The notes under the pieces are model-generated. The model ran no database searches, had not been told where the DNA came from, and saw only the letters and a program-made list of their open reading frames with translations. From Leucobacter triazinivorans (GTDB lineage Bacteria > Actinomycetota > Actinomycetes > Actinomycetales > Microbacteriaceae): a DNA stretch of 64,000 nucleotides. Positions within the stretch are counted from its first letter, which is position 1. Every line of letters begins with the position of its first letter. The DNA lies in NCBI RefSeq assembly GCF_004208635.1, contig NZ_CP035806.1, forward strand, positions 1,054,001-1,118,000, in the 5' to 3' direction. A program made the translations under genes and the position numbers. Positions 43,689-52,738 of this stretch are shown in pieces.

Positions 43689-43719
43689 ACCCCTACCCCT
43701 GTTCAAGAAGGAGTATCCG

Positions 43720-44226
43720 ATGCCCGATTCCCGCCCGCAGGTCGACCGCGCAGAGGCAGCCTACAACGCGCTCCGAGACCTTGCGCACACCGTCAGAGAT
43801 ACCCCGCCAACGCAGTTGTATGAACTCAACCGTGAGCTATTGGGGATAGCCCGCCTGGTCCCGGACGTACTCAGGAAGGTCAGTGCGCTCGCGCTCGCCC
43901 GGAGCGACGAGGCCGTCCTCGACTCGTCCACGCCTGGCGGGTCTGGCAAGGGCGAAGTCGAACGGGCGGCCCGTCGCCTGCTCGCCGCGTCGGAACTCAT
44001 CGATGCCGCCGAGTCGAACCTCGACCGTGCATCGCAGGCGCTCTCCGTGCTCGTCTGGCACCCCGAGAAGACAGACTCCGCTCCGACGCTCAGGGAACCT
44101 CAGATGACCGCTGCGCGACATGGGCAAGGGACGTCACCGTCGACGCCCGTGTCTTCGCCTGTACTGGCCGGGCCTCCTCGTCCGCTTCGCAGTCCGTCGC
44201 AGGGTGTTCCGGGGCTGAGTAGATGA
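43720..44226 (+). CDS. Small helical protein of the transfer operon
   Basis: A 168-residue soluble protein starting at ATG 43720 with AAGGAG upstream. The first 110 residues are helical and heptad-like (YNALRDLAHTVRDTPPTQLY, ERAARRLLAASELIDAAESN). The C-terminal 50 are Pro/Ser-rich and probably disordered. No known domain. ATGA overlap with the VirB4-like gene suggests an accessory subunit. Confidence 0.65.
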   Translation: MPDSRPQVDRAEAAYNALRDLAHTVRDTPPTQLYELNRELLGIARLVPDVLRKVSALALARSDEAVLDSSTPGGSGKGEVERAARRLLAASELIDAAESNLDRASQALSVLVWHPEKTDSAPTLREPQMTAARHGQGTSPSTPVSSPVLAGPPRPLRSPSQGVPGLSR

Positions 44227-45704
44227 GTGATGAGCGCTTGCACGCGAGCGTGCTCGTCACCCCCGATGCCGAACGCAGACGGCTCAGGAAGGAGCGGCGT
44301 CAAGCGGCCGAGCAACTCCGGTATCAAGCCCGCGCCCGCGAGCACGCCGAGAAGAAAGCCCGGCTCGACGCCGAACGGCAGGAGCGGCTGAGCACCGTCT
44401 ACCTCCCCAGGGCGGGCGAGGCAGGCGCTGAGATGCTGCGCACCCCCGGCAGGTTCCGGCTCCCGAAGCATCAGGACACGAGCGCCGTCGTGAGCGGTCA
44501 GTATCCGTTTCTTGCGGAAGCCGGCCTCGGCTCTGACGGCTGCTACATCGGGCAGGATCTCTACTCCGGTGCCAGCTTCGTCTACGACCCGTGGACGCTG
44601 TACGCGAGAGGCGCAATCACTGCGCCGAACATCGTCATTGCGGGCATCGTCGGCTCCGGGAAGTCCGCGCTCGTGAAATCGCTCTACACTCGTAGCCTCT
44701 CGTTCGGAAGGCGCGTCTACATCCCCGGCGACCCAAAAGGCGAGCACACCCCGGTCGCGGAACTCGTAGGCGGGAAGGCGATCATTCTCGGGCGCGGCCA
44801 GAGCCAACGCTTGAACCCACTCGACGAGGGCTACCGGGCGGCAGGGATCAGCGACCACGATTGGGCGGTGCAGGTCACGGGGCGTCGACGCGAGTTGGTG
44901 GGAAGTCTCGCCGAGACCATGCTCGACCGGCCGCTCACCCCGCTCGAGCACACCTGCATCGACCACGCCCTCACCACCGTGATGCGAGCGAGCAAGACCC
45001 CGATCCTCCCGCAGGTCGTCTCCGAGATCCTCGACCCCTCACCCGGCACCGGTTCCTCGACGGATGCGAGGATGCGGGAGGACGGCAGGCAACTCGGGCA
45101 CGCACTCAGGAGACTCGTCTCCGGCGACCTGCAGGGTGTGTTCGACGGGCCGAGCACAGTGAAGTTCGACCCGTCGCTTCCGATGATCAGCCTCGACCTC
45201 TCCCGCATGGTAGACAACGCCGCACTCACCTCCGTGCTCATGACCTGTTCCTCCGCATGGATGGAGGGTGCCCTGCTCGATCCTGCAGGCGGGCAGAGGT
45301 ATCTCATCTACGATGAAGCTTGGCGGCTGATGGCCTACCCGAGCCTGCTGCGACGCATGGATCAGCAATGGCGGCTCGCCAGGCACTACGGGATCGCGAA
45401 CTGCTTAGTTTTTCACAAGCTATCCGACCTAGACAATGTAGGCGATGCAGGGTCGGCGAATCGTGCCCTGGCGAACAGTCTGCTCGCAAACGCCGAAACC
45501 AGAATCATCTACAGGCAAGAGACCGACCAACTCGGCACCACGGCGCAGGCGCTCGGGCTCACCGGCACCGAGCAGTCGCTGCTCCCTGGTCTCGGTATCG
45601 GGCAGGGGCTCTGGAAGATCAAGGGCAGAAGCTTCTTGACCCAGCACATGCTGCATCCAGCAGAGCTCGAAGCCTTCGACACTCGCTCCAAAATGCTTGG
45701 CTGA
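44223..45704 (+). CDS. VirB4-like conjugation ATPase
   Basis: A 493-residue cytoplasmic ATPase with Walker A AGIVGSGKSALVKSL (about residue 140), VYIPGDPKGEHTPVAEL, Walker B RYLIYDEAWRLM (about 365) and RIIYRQETDQL. It is the C-terminal (motor) half of VirB4; the N-terminal half is apparently supplied by the SCO6880 protein upstream. It powers assembly or operation of the type IV channel. It is not the coupling protein, which is encoded at 50948. Confidence 0.9.
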   Translation: MSDERLHASVLVTPDAERRRLRKERRQAAEQLRYQARAREHAEKKARLDAERQERLSTVYLPRAGEAGAEMLRTPGRFRLPKHQDTSAVVSGQYPFLAEAGLGSDGCYIGQDLYSGASFVYDPWTLYARGAITAPNIVIAGIVGSGKSALVKSLYTRSLSFGRRVYIPGDPKGEHTPVAELVGGKAIILGRGQSQRLNPLDEGYRAAGISDHDWAVQVTGRRRELVGSLAETMLDRPLTPLEHTCIDHALTTVMRASKTPILPQVVSEILDPSPGTGSSTDARMREDGRQLGHALRRLVSGDLQGVFDGPSTVKFDPSLPMISLDLSRMVDNAALTSVLMTCSSAWMEGALLDPAGGQRYLIYDEAWRLMAYPSLLRRMDQQWRLARHYGIANCLVFHKLSDLDNVGDAGSANRALANSLLANAETRIIYRQETDQLGTTAQALGLTGTEQSLLPGLGIGQGLWKIKGRSFLTQHMLHPAELEAFDTRSKMLG

Positions 45705-45900
45705 GACCGGGCGGCGTCCTATCCCGCTGCCGACAAATCGACTTCTTGCTGTACCGCGACACCGCGCTCCGTCGCCGTGCTGTGTCCTTGCGATGCCTGA
45801 TCCTCGGCTGCTTACTGTTTTAGATTCTGCTCCTACACCTGGCCTGTAGGCCGTTGTCACCCCGATAGCGGTCTTCGATTCAGCAGATCAGGAGCATCGC

Positions 45901-48885
45901 ATGTCTCTTCCGTCCACTCGTCCACCGGATGATCGGCAAGCTGTCGATCCGCAAGAGCGAAAGTTTCGAGCGCAGTTCGTAACGATGCTCCTGGCGCTGC
46001 TCATGCTCGTGTCCAGTCTGGTCATGATGCCGAGCCCGCCCGCGCAAGCCGCGACGCTCGGCGTCGGCTACGGCAACGAATCCCTCTGGCTCGGCAGCTT
46101 CTCAAGTCACGGGCGGCAGGCGTACTGTATGGATCTGTACGCGCTCCCGCCCTATGGCACGACGCAGCATCCGGAATTGAGGACCACGCTCGATAGTCTC
46201 TCCGAGACCGATCTAGCGCGGTTGAACTACGTCATGGGCCGTTGGGGTGAGTCGCAAGATCCGAACGTGACTTCGGCGGTGCAGATGTACGTCTGGGATG
46301 TCGCAGACCATGCCCACTACATCGCTGAGGGCGGGGATGCCCACTTCCTCACCCGAGTACCAGCAGGCGTGCAGGGCACAGTGCTCGCGAATCTCAATGC
46401 CATGCGGGACGCGGCAGCAGCGAACGCGGTTCCGAACCCCTCGGTGTCGATGTCGATCAGCATGGACGACCAGTACAACGGTGCGCTTTCGATCAGCGCG
46501 AACCCGGCCACGGCGATCGGCACAGTCACCCTCACGAACGCACAGTTCGCGAACGGCGCTTCAACAGCGACGCTCGGAGCGGGCACGCATCAGATCGTCG
46601 GCACCCCGGCAGAGGGCGCGCCCGAGTACCAGATCAGTGCCGCGATGTCGGCTCCCGCGCTCGGTTACGGGGCCGGCGTCGATCTGTTCTACACGCCGGG
46701 CGAGCAGCGCATTCTCGCCGCAGCGAGCTTCGAGCCCCTCAAAGCGACGGCTTCGAGTCCGACGATTCCGCTCGATTTCCAGCCGGAGATCACGACCCAG
46801 GTGTCCTCGAAGTTCGTGCAAGCGGGCGACAAGTTCGTCGATGGGCTCACGGTGCGGGTGACGAAGCACTCGTGGATCAGGCTCAATGGCTCGCCGATCC
46901 CGGTGGAGGCGGTCGGCACCCTGTACGGCCCGTTCGATGAGCAGCCCGCTGAAGCGAACGCACCCCCGACCGGTGCGCCTATCGCAGGGACCGAGACGAT
47001 GACGCTCACCGGCCCCGGCAGCTTCAAGTCGCCTGGCACCATCGTCGCGCCCGAGAGCGGTTTCTACACCTGGGTGTGGTCGATCGACAAGGAGGCCCAG
47101 GGGCAGTACGCGAAGTACCTCACCGACTCGTTCAGCGACCGGTTCGGCATCGTCGCCGAAACGTCAATCACGCCGTTCCAGCCGGAGGCAGTCTCGAAAG
47201 CGGATCAGCGGCTCACGGTGCCGGGCGGGAAAGTGACCGACACGATCACCGTGTCCTCGACCAACGGGGTCTGGCTCAAGCACAACGGCGCGCACATTCC
47301 CATCGTGTTCGAGGGCGTCGCCTATCAGGTCGACGGCACCCTACCCCCGGTACAGGCAGGTGCGGTGCCCGAGAGCGCGCGTCCGGTCACGTCGGCGACG
47401 ATCACTGCGACCGGCCCCGGCACCTACACCAGCAGCGAAGTCGTGCTCCCGAACGGGGGGTTCGTGACCTGGGTATGGAAGGTGTCGAAGAGCAGCCAGC
47501 CCGAATGGGTGCGCCCATACATCGCCTCGGATTGGGCTGACGATTTCGGCATCAACATTGAGACCCACTCGGTGCGGTGGCCGATCGAGATCGTGTCGGA
47601 GATCAAGGAGTACAACGTGCACCTCAAGGGCGGTCGTGCGTTCGACCGGATCGAGATGAGCGGGTTCCCCGAGAACCACGGCGAGTTCGAGGGCGACGGC
47701 TACTGGCAGGCCGACGTCGACGAAGTGGTGCACACGGTCTACGGCCCGTTCAAGACCGAGGAGGAACTGGCCGACGACCTCGACCTCGAGGACGCCCCGG
47801 TGCTCACCTCGATCATCACCCCGGCACGGAACGGCACCTACCATCTCGGGTACACCGACGGGGACGCGATCAAGCCGACAAAGCCCGGCTACTACGTCGT
47901 CGTGAGCTCGTTCGCCGGAGATGATCGGGTACAGCCGATCACCACCTCGCCCGGCGATATTCGGGAGCGGTTCTTCGTGCCGGACGACCGGCAGCCGGTC
48001 ACCGTGATCACGCAGGCGCAGCCCGAAGCGCGCGTGGGTGAACCATTCGAGGATCTCGCGCTCGTGCAGGGCACCGATATTCCCGAAGACGCATACCTGG
48101 TCTTCCGGGCGTATGGGCCGCACGATCCCGAGGCCGAGCCGGTCTGTGAAGTGCCGTTCTTTACGAGCGAGCGGGTTCCCGTCACCCAGGCAGGCGTCTA
48201 CCGCTCAGGCAGTACGTCTGTCACTGAGCCGGGTCACGTCTATTGGGTCGAGACCCTGTACGACGGCGACGACGAAGTGATCGCGGAGGGCCGTTGCGGG
48301 GCTCCCGGCGAGACCACCGTCGTCACCGGCCAGCCGGAGGAGGTCTCCGTGGTGACGAACGCGGTGCCCGAGGTACTGCTGGGCGATCCAGCGCACGATG
48401 TCGCGACCGTCTCCGGCAAGGTGCCCGACGGTGCGACCCTCGGATTCGAGGCGTACCGGCAGGACGGGAGCGAAGCGGTCTGCACCGACGCGGAACTCGT
48501 GTTCACCTCGGAGACGATCAAGGTCGATGGCCCCGGCGACTACCGTTCCTCCGACGTGGTATTCGATCGCGTTGGCACCTACTACTGGATCGAGACGCTC
48601 TACGGGCCAGAGGGTGACGTGCTGCATCGCGGCCAGTGCGGTGCCCCGAACGAGACCACCAAGGTCGTCACCGAGCTGGAGGCCCCGCCGGAGCTGGCGG
48701 TCACGGGCGGTGCTGATCTCTTGCAGCCGATCCTCATCGGGGCCGGTCTCGCCGGCGCCGCTGCCGCAGTCGCACTCTTCTTCGGGCGTCGCCTCGCGCA
48801 GCGCCGCGAGGAAGAAGAGGCCGCCGGTGAGGACTGGAACGATGGAGAGGATGGTGATGCGATCGACGAGCTGATGAAGATGTAA
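45901..48885 (+). CDS. Surface-anchored thioester-domain adhesin of the conjugation locus
   Basis: A 994-residue cell-surface protein with AGGAG six bases before ATG. The signal peptide has a hydrophobic core at about 27-43 and a likely cut after AQA (residues 48-50). Just behind it is a thioester-type domain: Cys76 in AYCMDLY and Gln128 in AVQMYVWDV match the Cys/Gln pair of TQXA-type domains that bind host or partner surfaces covalently. The middle consists of repeated beta-rich modules with GPGxYxS motifs (GPGSFKSPG, GPGTYTSSE, GPGDYRSSD). Near the C-terminus LAVTG (932-936) resembles a class E sortase signal, followed by a membrane helix, GRRLAQRR and an unusual 24-residue acidic tail. 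It may mediate donor-recipient contact; this is inference. Confidence 0.8.
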   Translation: MSLPSTRPPDDRQAVDPQERKFRAQFVTMLLALLMLVSSLVMMPSPPAQAATLGVGYGNESLWLGSFSSHGRQAYCMDLYALPPYGTTQHPELRTTLDSLSETDLARLNYVMGRWGESQDPNVTSAVQMYVWDVADHAHYIAEGGDAHFLTRVPAGVQGTVLANLNAMRDAAAANAVPNPSVSMSISMDDQYNGALSISANPATAIGTVTLTNAQFANGASTATLGAGTHQIVGTPAEGAPEYQISAAMSAPALGYGAGVDLFYTPGEQRILAAASFEPLKATASSPTIPLDFQPEITTQVSSKFVQAGDKFVDGLTVRVTKHSWIRLNGSPIPVEAVGTLYGPFDEQPAEANAPPTGAPIAGTETMTLTGPGSFKSPGTIVAPESGFYTWVWSIDKEAQGQYAKYLTDSFSDRFGIVAETSITPFQPEAVSKADQRLTVPGGKVTDTITVSSTNGVWLKHNGAHIPIVFEGVAYQVDGTLPPVQAGAVPESARPVTSATITATGPGTYTSSEVVLPNGGFVTWVWKVSKSSQPEWVRPYIASDWADDFGINIETHSVRWPIEIVSEIKEYNVHLKGGRAFDRIEMSGFPENHGEFEGDGYWQADVDEVVHTVYGPFKTEEELADDLDLEDAPVLTSIITPARNGTYHLGYTDGDAIKPTKPGYYVVVSSFAGDDRVQPITTSPGDIRERFFVPDDRQPVTVITQAQPEARVGEPFEDLALVQGTDIPEDAYLVFRAYGPHDPEAEPVCEVPFFTSERVPVTQAGVYRSGSTSVTEPGHVYWVETLYDGDDEVIAEGRCGAPGETTVVTGQPEEVSVVTNAVPEVLLGDPAHDVATVSGKVPDGATLGFEAYRQDGSEAVCTDAELVFTSETIKVDGPGDYRSSDVVFDRVGTYYWIETLYGPEGDVLHRGQCGAPNETTKVVTELEAPPELAVTGGADLLQPILIGAGLAGAAAAVALFFGRRLAQRREEEEAAGEDWNDGEDGDAIDELMKM

Positions 48886-48905
48886 GACCTCGAACAGACC
48901 CCCGA

Positions 48906-48936
48906 GGGGCGCAGACCGCTGTACGGTCTGCGCCCC
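48906..48936 (+). terminator. Terminator after the adhesin gene
   Basis: A perfect 13-bp stem, GGGGCGCAGACCG / CGGTCTGCGCCCC, with a five-base loop (CTGTA), followed by TTCCC, 20 bp after the adhesin stop. It likely ends the main mating-pair-formation transcript. Confidence 0.85.
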
Positions 48937-48990
48937 TTCCCGCGTCTCGGTTCGGATCGGGTATTGCCACCTCATCTGAGTCGACGTAGC

Positions 48991-49018
48991 ATTTACTCGA
49001 AAGTTTGTTCGAGTAAAT
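48991..49018. promoter_or_regulatory. LexA-like palindromic operator over a start codon
   Basis: Perfect 11-bp arms ATTTACTCGAA and TTCGAGTAAAT with a 6-base spacer. The core TCGAAAGTTTGTTCGA differs at one base from the actinobacterial/Gram-positive LexA box (TCGAAC-N4-GTTCGA). The right arm includes the first two bases of the ATG at 49017. A bound repressor would block the promoter and start of the small downstream operon. An SRAP gene close by fits SOS control. Confidence 0.6.
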
Positions 49019-49307
49019 GGGGGTCGAGGTGAGAGTGGAAGTGGATGCCCCGGTGACACTCATCTTCGACGGCGGCTCCCCATCGAGGCTCGAGTGGGAG
49101 GGTATCGCCTGGTGGGTGATCGACCAGCCGACTCAGTTGACGCGCGAGGTCGACTGGCTGCATCCGATCATCACGCACCCGCCCGAGGGCACCGTGCGCC
49201 ACTCTGGGTGGCGATTCATCGCCAAGCCGTCGAACGGTCAAGACGCTCAGCTGTTCGACGTGTTCGACTCCGTGCTGGGGTGGCAGGTGTGCTGTGTCTG
49301 GAACTGA
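49017..49307 (+). CDS. Small protein of a probable SOS-type module
   Basis: A 96-residue beta-rich protein (VTLIFDGGSPSRLEWEG, WWVIDQPTQL, HSGWRFIAK, DVFDSVLGWQVCCVWN). The pattern resembles small DUF6504-like proteins often found next to Y-family polymerase genes, but no polymerase remains here. ATG 49017 overlaps the LexA-like palindrome and lacks a ribosome-binding site; it could be read as leaderless, or GTG 49030 could be used. The assignment is by resemblance only. Confidence 0.6.
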   Translation: MGVEVRVEVDAPVTLIFDGGSPSRLEWEGIAWWVIDQPTQLTREVDWLHPIITHPPEGTVRHSGWRFIAKPSNGQDAQLFDVFDSVLGWQVCCVWN

Positions 49308-49608
49308 GCCGCCCAATATTCCGCTCGATCCTGGGTTCGAGCTGCGGCCGCGTCAGCGCATCTTCAAGCGTGATCCGGTGCTCTGGGAAGTGTGCTTCGA
49401 GGGTGAAGCGATCGGGTTGATCCGGCCGACTTGGATCGGACGCACGAGCTATCCGTTCTACGAGGCGATCGGCTTCTTCGCCGGCACGGGTGAGCCTGTC
49501 AGCCTTGAACTCTCCCCGTACTTGGATGAGCGTTGTCGTGTGCTGCTCGAGTTTCAGCGTTCCCCGCAGTCGAGTGTGCATCTGCCTCGGTACCTCAAGT
49601 CGACTTAG
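49294..49608 (+). CDS. Hypothetical protein in the SOS-type module
   Basis: A 104-residue soluble protein starting at GTG 49294 and overlapping the preceding gene by 14 bp, so translation is probably coupled. Content is mixed alpha/beta (VLWEVCFEGEAIGLIRPTWI, YEAIGFFAGTGEPVSLEL) with no family recognised. Its 3' end overlaps the convergent SRAP pseudogene by four bases. Confidence 0.6.
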   Translation: MSGTEPPNIPLDPGFELRPRQRIFKRDPVLWEVCFEGEAIGLIRPTWIGRTSYPFYEAIGFFAGTGEPVSLELSPYLDERCRVLLEFQRSPQSSVHLPRYLKST

Positions 49609-50249
49609 AAGAGCGTCGCCGTCTCAGTGGTCATGGCATACGAGATGTCTTCGGTGCCGGTCGTTACTCGCTTCACCAGGGCTGCGTCTCCGGGCTGTCC
49701 TGGGTCGAGCCAGCGATCGTGTAGCTCGTGAGGGAGCACCAACGGCATGCGTGATTCTCCTCGCGCGGAAACCACGGTGGACGCTTCGCCGAGACCCGGC
49801 CTCGTGACCAGCGAGTAGCCGAGATACGTCACTCCGTCGATCTCGATCTGCGCGGTGATCGCGGCGATGGCGAACGTGGAGCGGTCTGGGAGCTTCCATC
49901 GCTTCTTGCCCTCGTCGTACCAAGTGGCGGGCAGGAGGGCTCGCTGCTGGAATGCTTCACGTCAGGTACGGGTCAGACTCTCGACTCTCGAGTTGAATGC
50001 TCTACCGTCGGTCGGGCGCGGGAGTGACCACCACGCGAACTCGATACTCGGGGCGTCATCCTCGGATCGGATGATCGGGTTGAGGTTTCTAGCTTTCGTC
50101 CCGGTGATCTTGGCTTGGCCGCCGTATCTGCCGATCCATTCGTTGATGCGGGCGCGCCCCTCTCTGGTGTCGAGGGGCTCGATGCCGAACGCCTCGGCCT
50201 CTTCTTCTTCGGTTCGTGCCCCGCCCCCGAGCCCGTAGCTTGCGCACAT
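49605..50249 (-). pseudogene. SRAP (HMCES/YedK-like) gene with an in-frame stop
   Basis: The single frame from ATG 50249 to 49605 encodes an SOS response-associated peptidase-type protein interrupted by TGA at 49962-49964. Before the stop: MCASYGLGGG (Cys2, the residue that crosslinks abasic DNA) and FNSRVESL (family NARxET). After it, in the same frame: REAFQQRALLPATWYDE, and SRMPLVLPHELHDRWL. TGG-to-TGA at a tryptophan is the simplest explanation. The His expected just before R-M-P is Glu-Ser here, so activity may already have been lost. Without the stop it would be about 214 residues, close to family length. Confidence 0.75.
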
Positions 50250-50396
50250 GATCCCAGAATACGAAGCAGGTTCCTGAACCGTCTATGCCGCGGGCAGTTC
50301 TTTTTCGGCTTGCGCCCTCGACCTTGTGGGCATGGTTCTGACTCACCCCTCCCGCATGCTCACTTTCGTCCTCGCACTGCTGGTGGTGCTCCGGTG

Positions 50397-50951
50397 ATGG
50401 CGCGGCATCCGAAGCCTGCCGCGCAGCCGTCGGCACAGTCGGCTGTCGAAGTGCCGGTGGAGTGGCCGCTCGTGCAGATGCAAGTGCATGACGACGGCGC
50501 AATGGCGGTACTCGCGAATGGCGAAGCGTATGCGCCGCCGCCGCACGCTCCGGCGTGGCGGCGCGAGTCTTACTCGATGATCCTCGACGCGATCACCGCA
50601 CAACTCGGGCAGCCGGTGAAAGTCGTCGTCACCGAGTGCGACGGCACCGTCTACACCGACATCGTGTTCCCCAGACGCAGGACGACGGCTCCGGCCGAGG
50701 TACCGGCACAGCCGACGCTCCCGTCGCGGCGGCAGCGCGCCGCGACCGCGCTGCCGCCGGTGTCGGTAACCGGGAGCGGGTTCCTTGCGGGAGAGGAAGT
50801 GGCGGTCGCTCCGATCGTCGCTCACTGCGGTGCAGCCCCGGACGGGCAGGTCAACGCCCTCATCCCGCAGGGGCACGTCTCGGGCGTGCAGGAGCTTGCA
50901 CTGATCGGGCGCATCTCGGGCACGATCCAGTTGGTGAGGGCCGTCCGATGA
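50397..50951 (+). CDS. Hypothetical protein upstream of the coupling protein
   Basis: A 184-residue soluble protein. ATG 50397 is chosen because the region upstream is antisense to the SRAP gene. The central part is a compact alpha/beta fold (VEVPVEWPLVQMQVHDDGAM, ESYSMILDAITAQLGQPVKV, ECDGTVYTDIVF), then a basic linker and a beta-rich end (SGFLAGEEVAVAPIV). Unknown family. ATGA overlap with the coupling-protein gene. Confidence 0.65.
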   Translation: MARHPKPAAQPSAQSAVEVPVEWPLVQMQVHDDGAMAVLANGEAYAPPPHAPAWRRESYSMILDAITAQLGQPVKVVVTECDGTVYTDIVFPRRRTTAPAEVPAQPTLPSRRQRAATALPPVSVTGSGFLAGEEVAVAPIVAHCGAAPDGQVNALIPQGHVSGVQELALIGRISGTIQLVRAVR

Positions 50952-52738
50952 GCCAGGGGCGACAGGTCGGCGGCTACGGTCACGAACTCACCAATCTGGC
51001 ACTGATCGGCCTCGCCGCCCTGCTCTTCATCGCTGGGATACTGCGGCTCTCGGGTACCCTGGCGGCCTGGCTGACCGGCATTCCCGGCCCGAGAGCGGGC
51101 CTCGCAGCCGGTGCTGGGGTGCTGTTCTCGCCGGGAGATCCAGCGACCGCGCTCAATGCGCCGGGCCTGAACGTCGTGGTCTATTGGATCATCGCCGGAG
51201 TGCAGCTCGCGGGAGTCGCGACGCTCGGCGTCTGGGTGTGGATGCTCACCCGACGGTTCACCGAGCGGCGGGAGAAAGACCCTCGGAAGATCGTCGGGAT
51301 CGCGACCCGTGCCGAGGTCAAAGCACAGGCGTCAGACACGGCGCTGCTGCGCCGGGCCGCGAACCTGCGCCCCTCGATCCCGCAACCTGCACCCGCCGAT
51401 GTCGGCTTCACCCTCGGGGCCTCGCAGGGGGTGCCGGTGTGGGCGTCAGTGGAAGACTCGATCCTCGCCCTCGGAGCGCCCCGCTCGGGCAAAGGCCTCC
51501 ATGTCGCCATCAACCTGATCTTGGATGCGCCCGGCGCGGTCGTCACGACCTCGACGAGGCCGGACAACGTCGCGGCCACGTTCCATGCCCGTGGGCGCGG
51601 GGATCGCCCGGTCGCGGTGTTCGACCCGCAACGTCTCGCGGCGGGCATCCCCGCAGGGCTCAGATGGAGCCCGATCCGGGGATGCGACGACCCCCTCACC
51701 GCGATGATCCGTGCCGCCGGCCTCGCCTCCGCCACCGGCCTCTCCGCAGGGGACGTGGAAGGAGGCGGGTTCTGGGAAGCGAAGACCAAGGTGGCACTGC
51801 AGGCGCTCCTCCACGCGGCAGCACTCGACGGGCGCACGCCTGCCGAGTTGTTCCGGTGGACGCTCGATCCCGCCGCCGCTGCCGAGGCGGTCTCGATCCT
51901 CGACACGAATGCTGGGGCGGCGTCTGGGTGGGGTGACGCGCTTGGCGGAGTGATCGACTCTGATCCGCGCTCGCGCGACAGCGTGTGGCAGGGCGTTTCG
52001 TTGAGTCTTGCCGCGCTCGCCGACCCGAGGGTGCTCGATGCGGTCTCGCCCGGCCCAGGCGAGGTCTTCGACCCCGGCGCGTTCTTGGATGAGCACGGCA
52101 CCCTCTACCTCCTCGCCACAGGCGCAGGAGCCGGTGCATCGGCGGCGCTCGTCGCGGCGCTCGTGGAGGACATCGTGGAGGTGGCGAGGCGCAAGGCGGC
52201 GGTCTCGCCGGGGGCGCGGCTTGATCCGCCGCTTGCGCTTGTGCTCGATGAGATTGCGAACATCGCGCCCCTGCCGTCTTTGCCGACGCTCATGGCTGAG
52301 GGCGGCGGCACTGGGATTACGACCGTGCCGATTCTGCAATCGCTCGCGCAGGCCCGCGAGAAATGGGGCGACGACGCTGCCGCCGCGATCTGGGATGCGT
52401 CCATCGTGAAGATCATCCTCGGCGGCGCATCGAACACGCGCGACCTCCAAGACCTCTCCGCGCTGCTCGGTGAGCGGGATGAGTTCACGGACTCGATCAC
52501 GATGGGTGCTTACGGCGATCGCTCCTCGCAACGATCGGTGCGGCGGGTACCGATCATGCCTCCCGAGCGGCTGCGCATGTTGCCGTTCGGCACCGGGGTG
52601 ACGCTGCTGCGCTCGGCCCCTCCGATCATCACCGATCTGCGGGCGTGGACGGCCAGGCGCGATGCCGGGCAGTTGCGGGCCGACCGTCGCAAGGTCGAAG
52701 CGTTCTTGAAGGGTGGTGGTGCGCGTGGCGAGGCGTAG
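50948..52738 (+). CDS. Type IV coupling protein (VirD4/TraD-like ATPase)
   Basis: A 596-residue protein with two N-terminal transmembrane helices (ALIGLAALLFIAGILRLSG and YWIIAGVQLAGVATLGVWVW), then the RecA-like motor. Walker A is LGAPRSGKGLHVAIN (about residue 180); Walker B/glutamate is LALVLDEIANIAPLPSLPTL (about 433), followed by EGGGTGITTVPILQSLAQ, typical of TraG/VirD4. It recruits the relaxase-DNA complex to the channel. Its 3' end overlaps the methylase-helicase gene by 14 bp. Confidence 0.92.
   Translation: MSQGRQVGGYGHELTNLALIGLAALLFIAGILRLSGTLAAWLTGIPGPRAGLAAGAGVLFSPGDPATALNAPGLNVVVYWIIAGVQLAGVATLGVWVWMLTRRFTERREKDPRKIVGIATRAEVKAQASDTALLRRAANLRPSIPQPAPADVGFTLGASQGVPVWASVEDSILALGAPRSGKGLHVAINLILDAPGAVVTTSTRPDNVAATFHARGRGDRPVAVFDPQRLAAGIPAGLRWSPIRGCDDPLTAMIRAAGLASATGLSAGDVEGGGFWEAKTKVALQALLHAAALDGRTPAELFRWTLDPAAAAEAVSILDTNAGAASGWGDALGGVIDSDPRSRDSVWQGVSLSLAALADPRVLDAVSPGPGEVFDPGAFLDEHGTLYLLATGAGAGASAALVAALVEDIVEVARRKAAVSPGARLDPPLALVLDEIANIAPLPSLPTLMAEGGGTGITTVPILQSLAQAREKWGDDAAAAIWDASIVKIILGGASNTRDLQDLSALLGERDEFTDSITMGAYGDRSSQRSVRRVPIMPPERLRMLPFGTGVTLLRSAPPIITDLRAWTARRDAGQLRADRRKVEAFLKGGGARGEA

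Noticed and set aside
42276..43706. 476-codon antisense frame over the SCO6880 gene
   Set aside because: No recognisable protein and no ribosome-binding site; the sense frame has clear transmembrane and family features.
45705..45900. Searched for a terminator or small gene between the VirB4-like and adhesin genes
   Set aside because: Only a weak CCTACA/TGTAGG dyad is present and no coding frame is supported.
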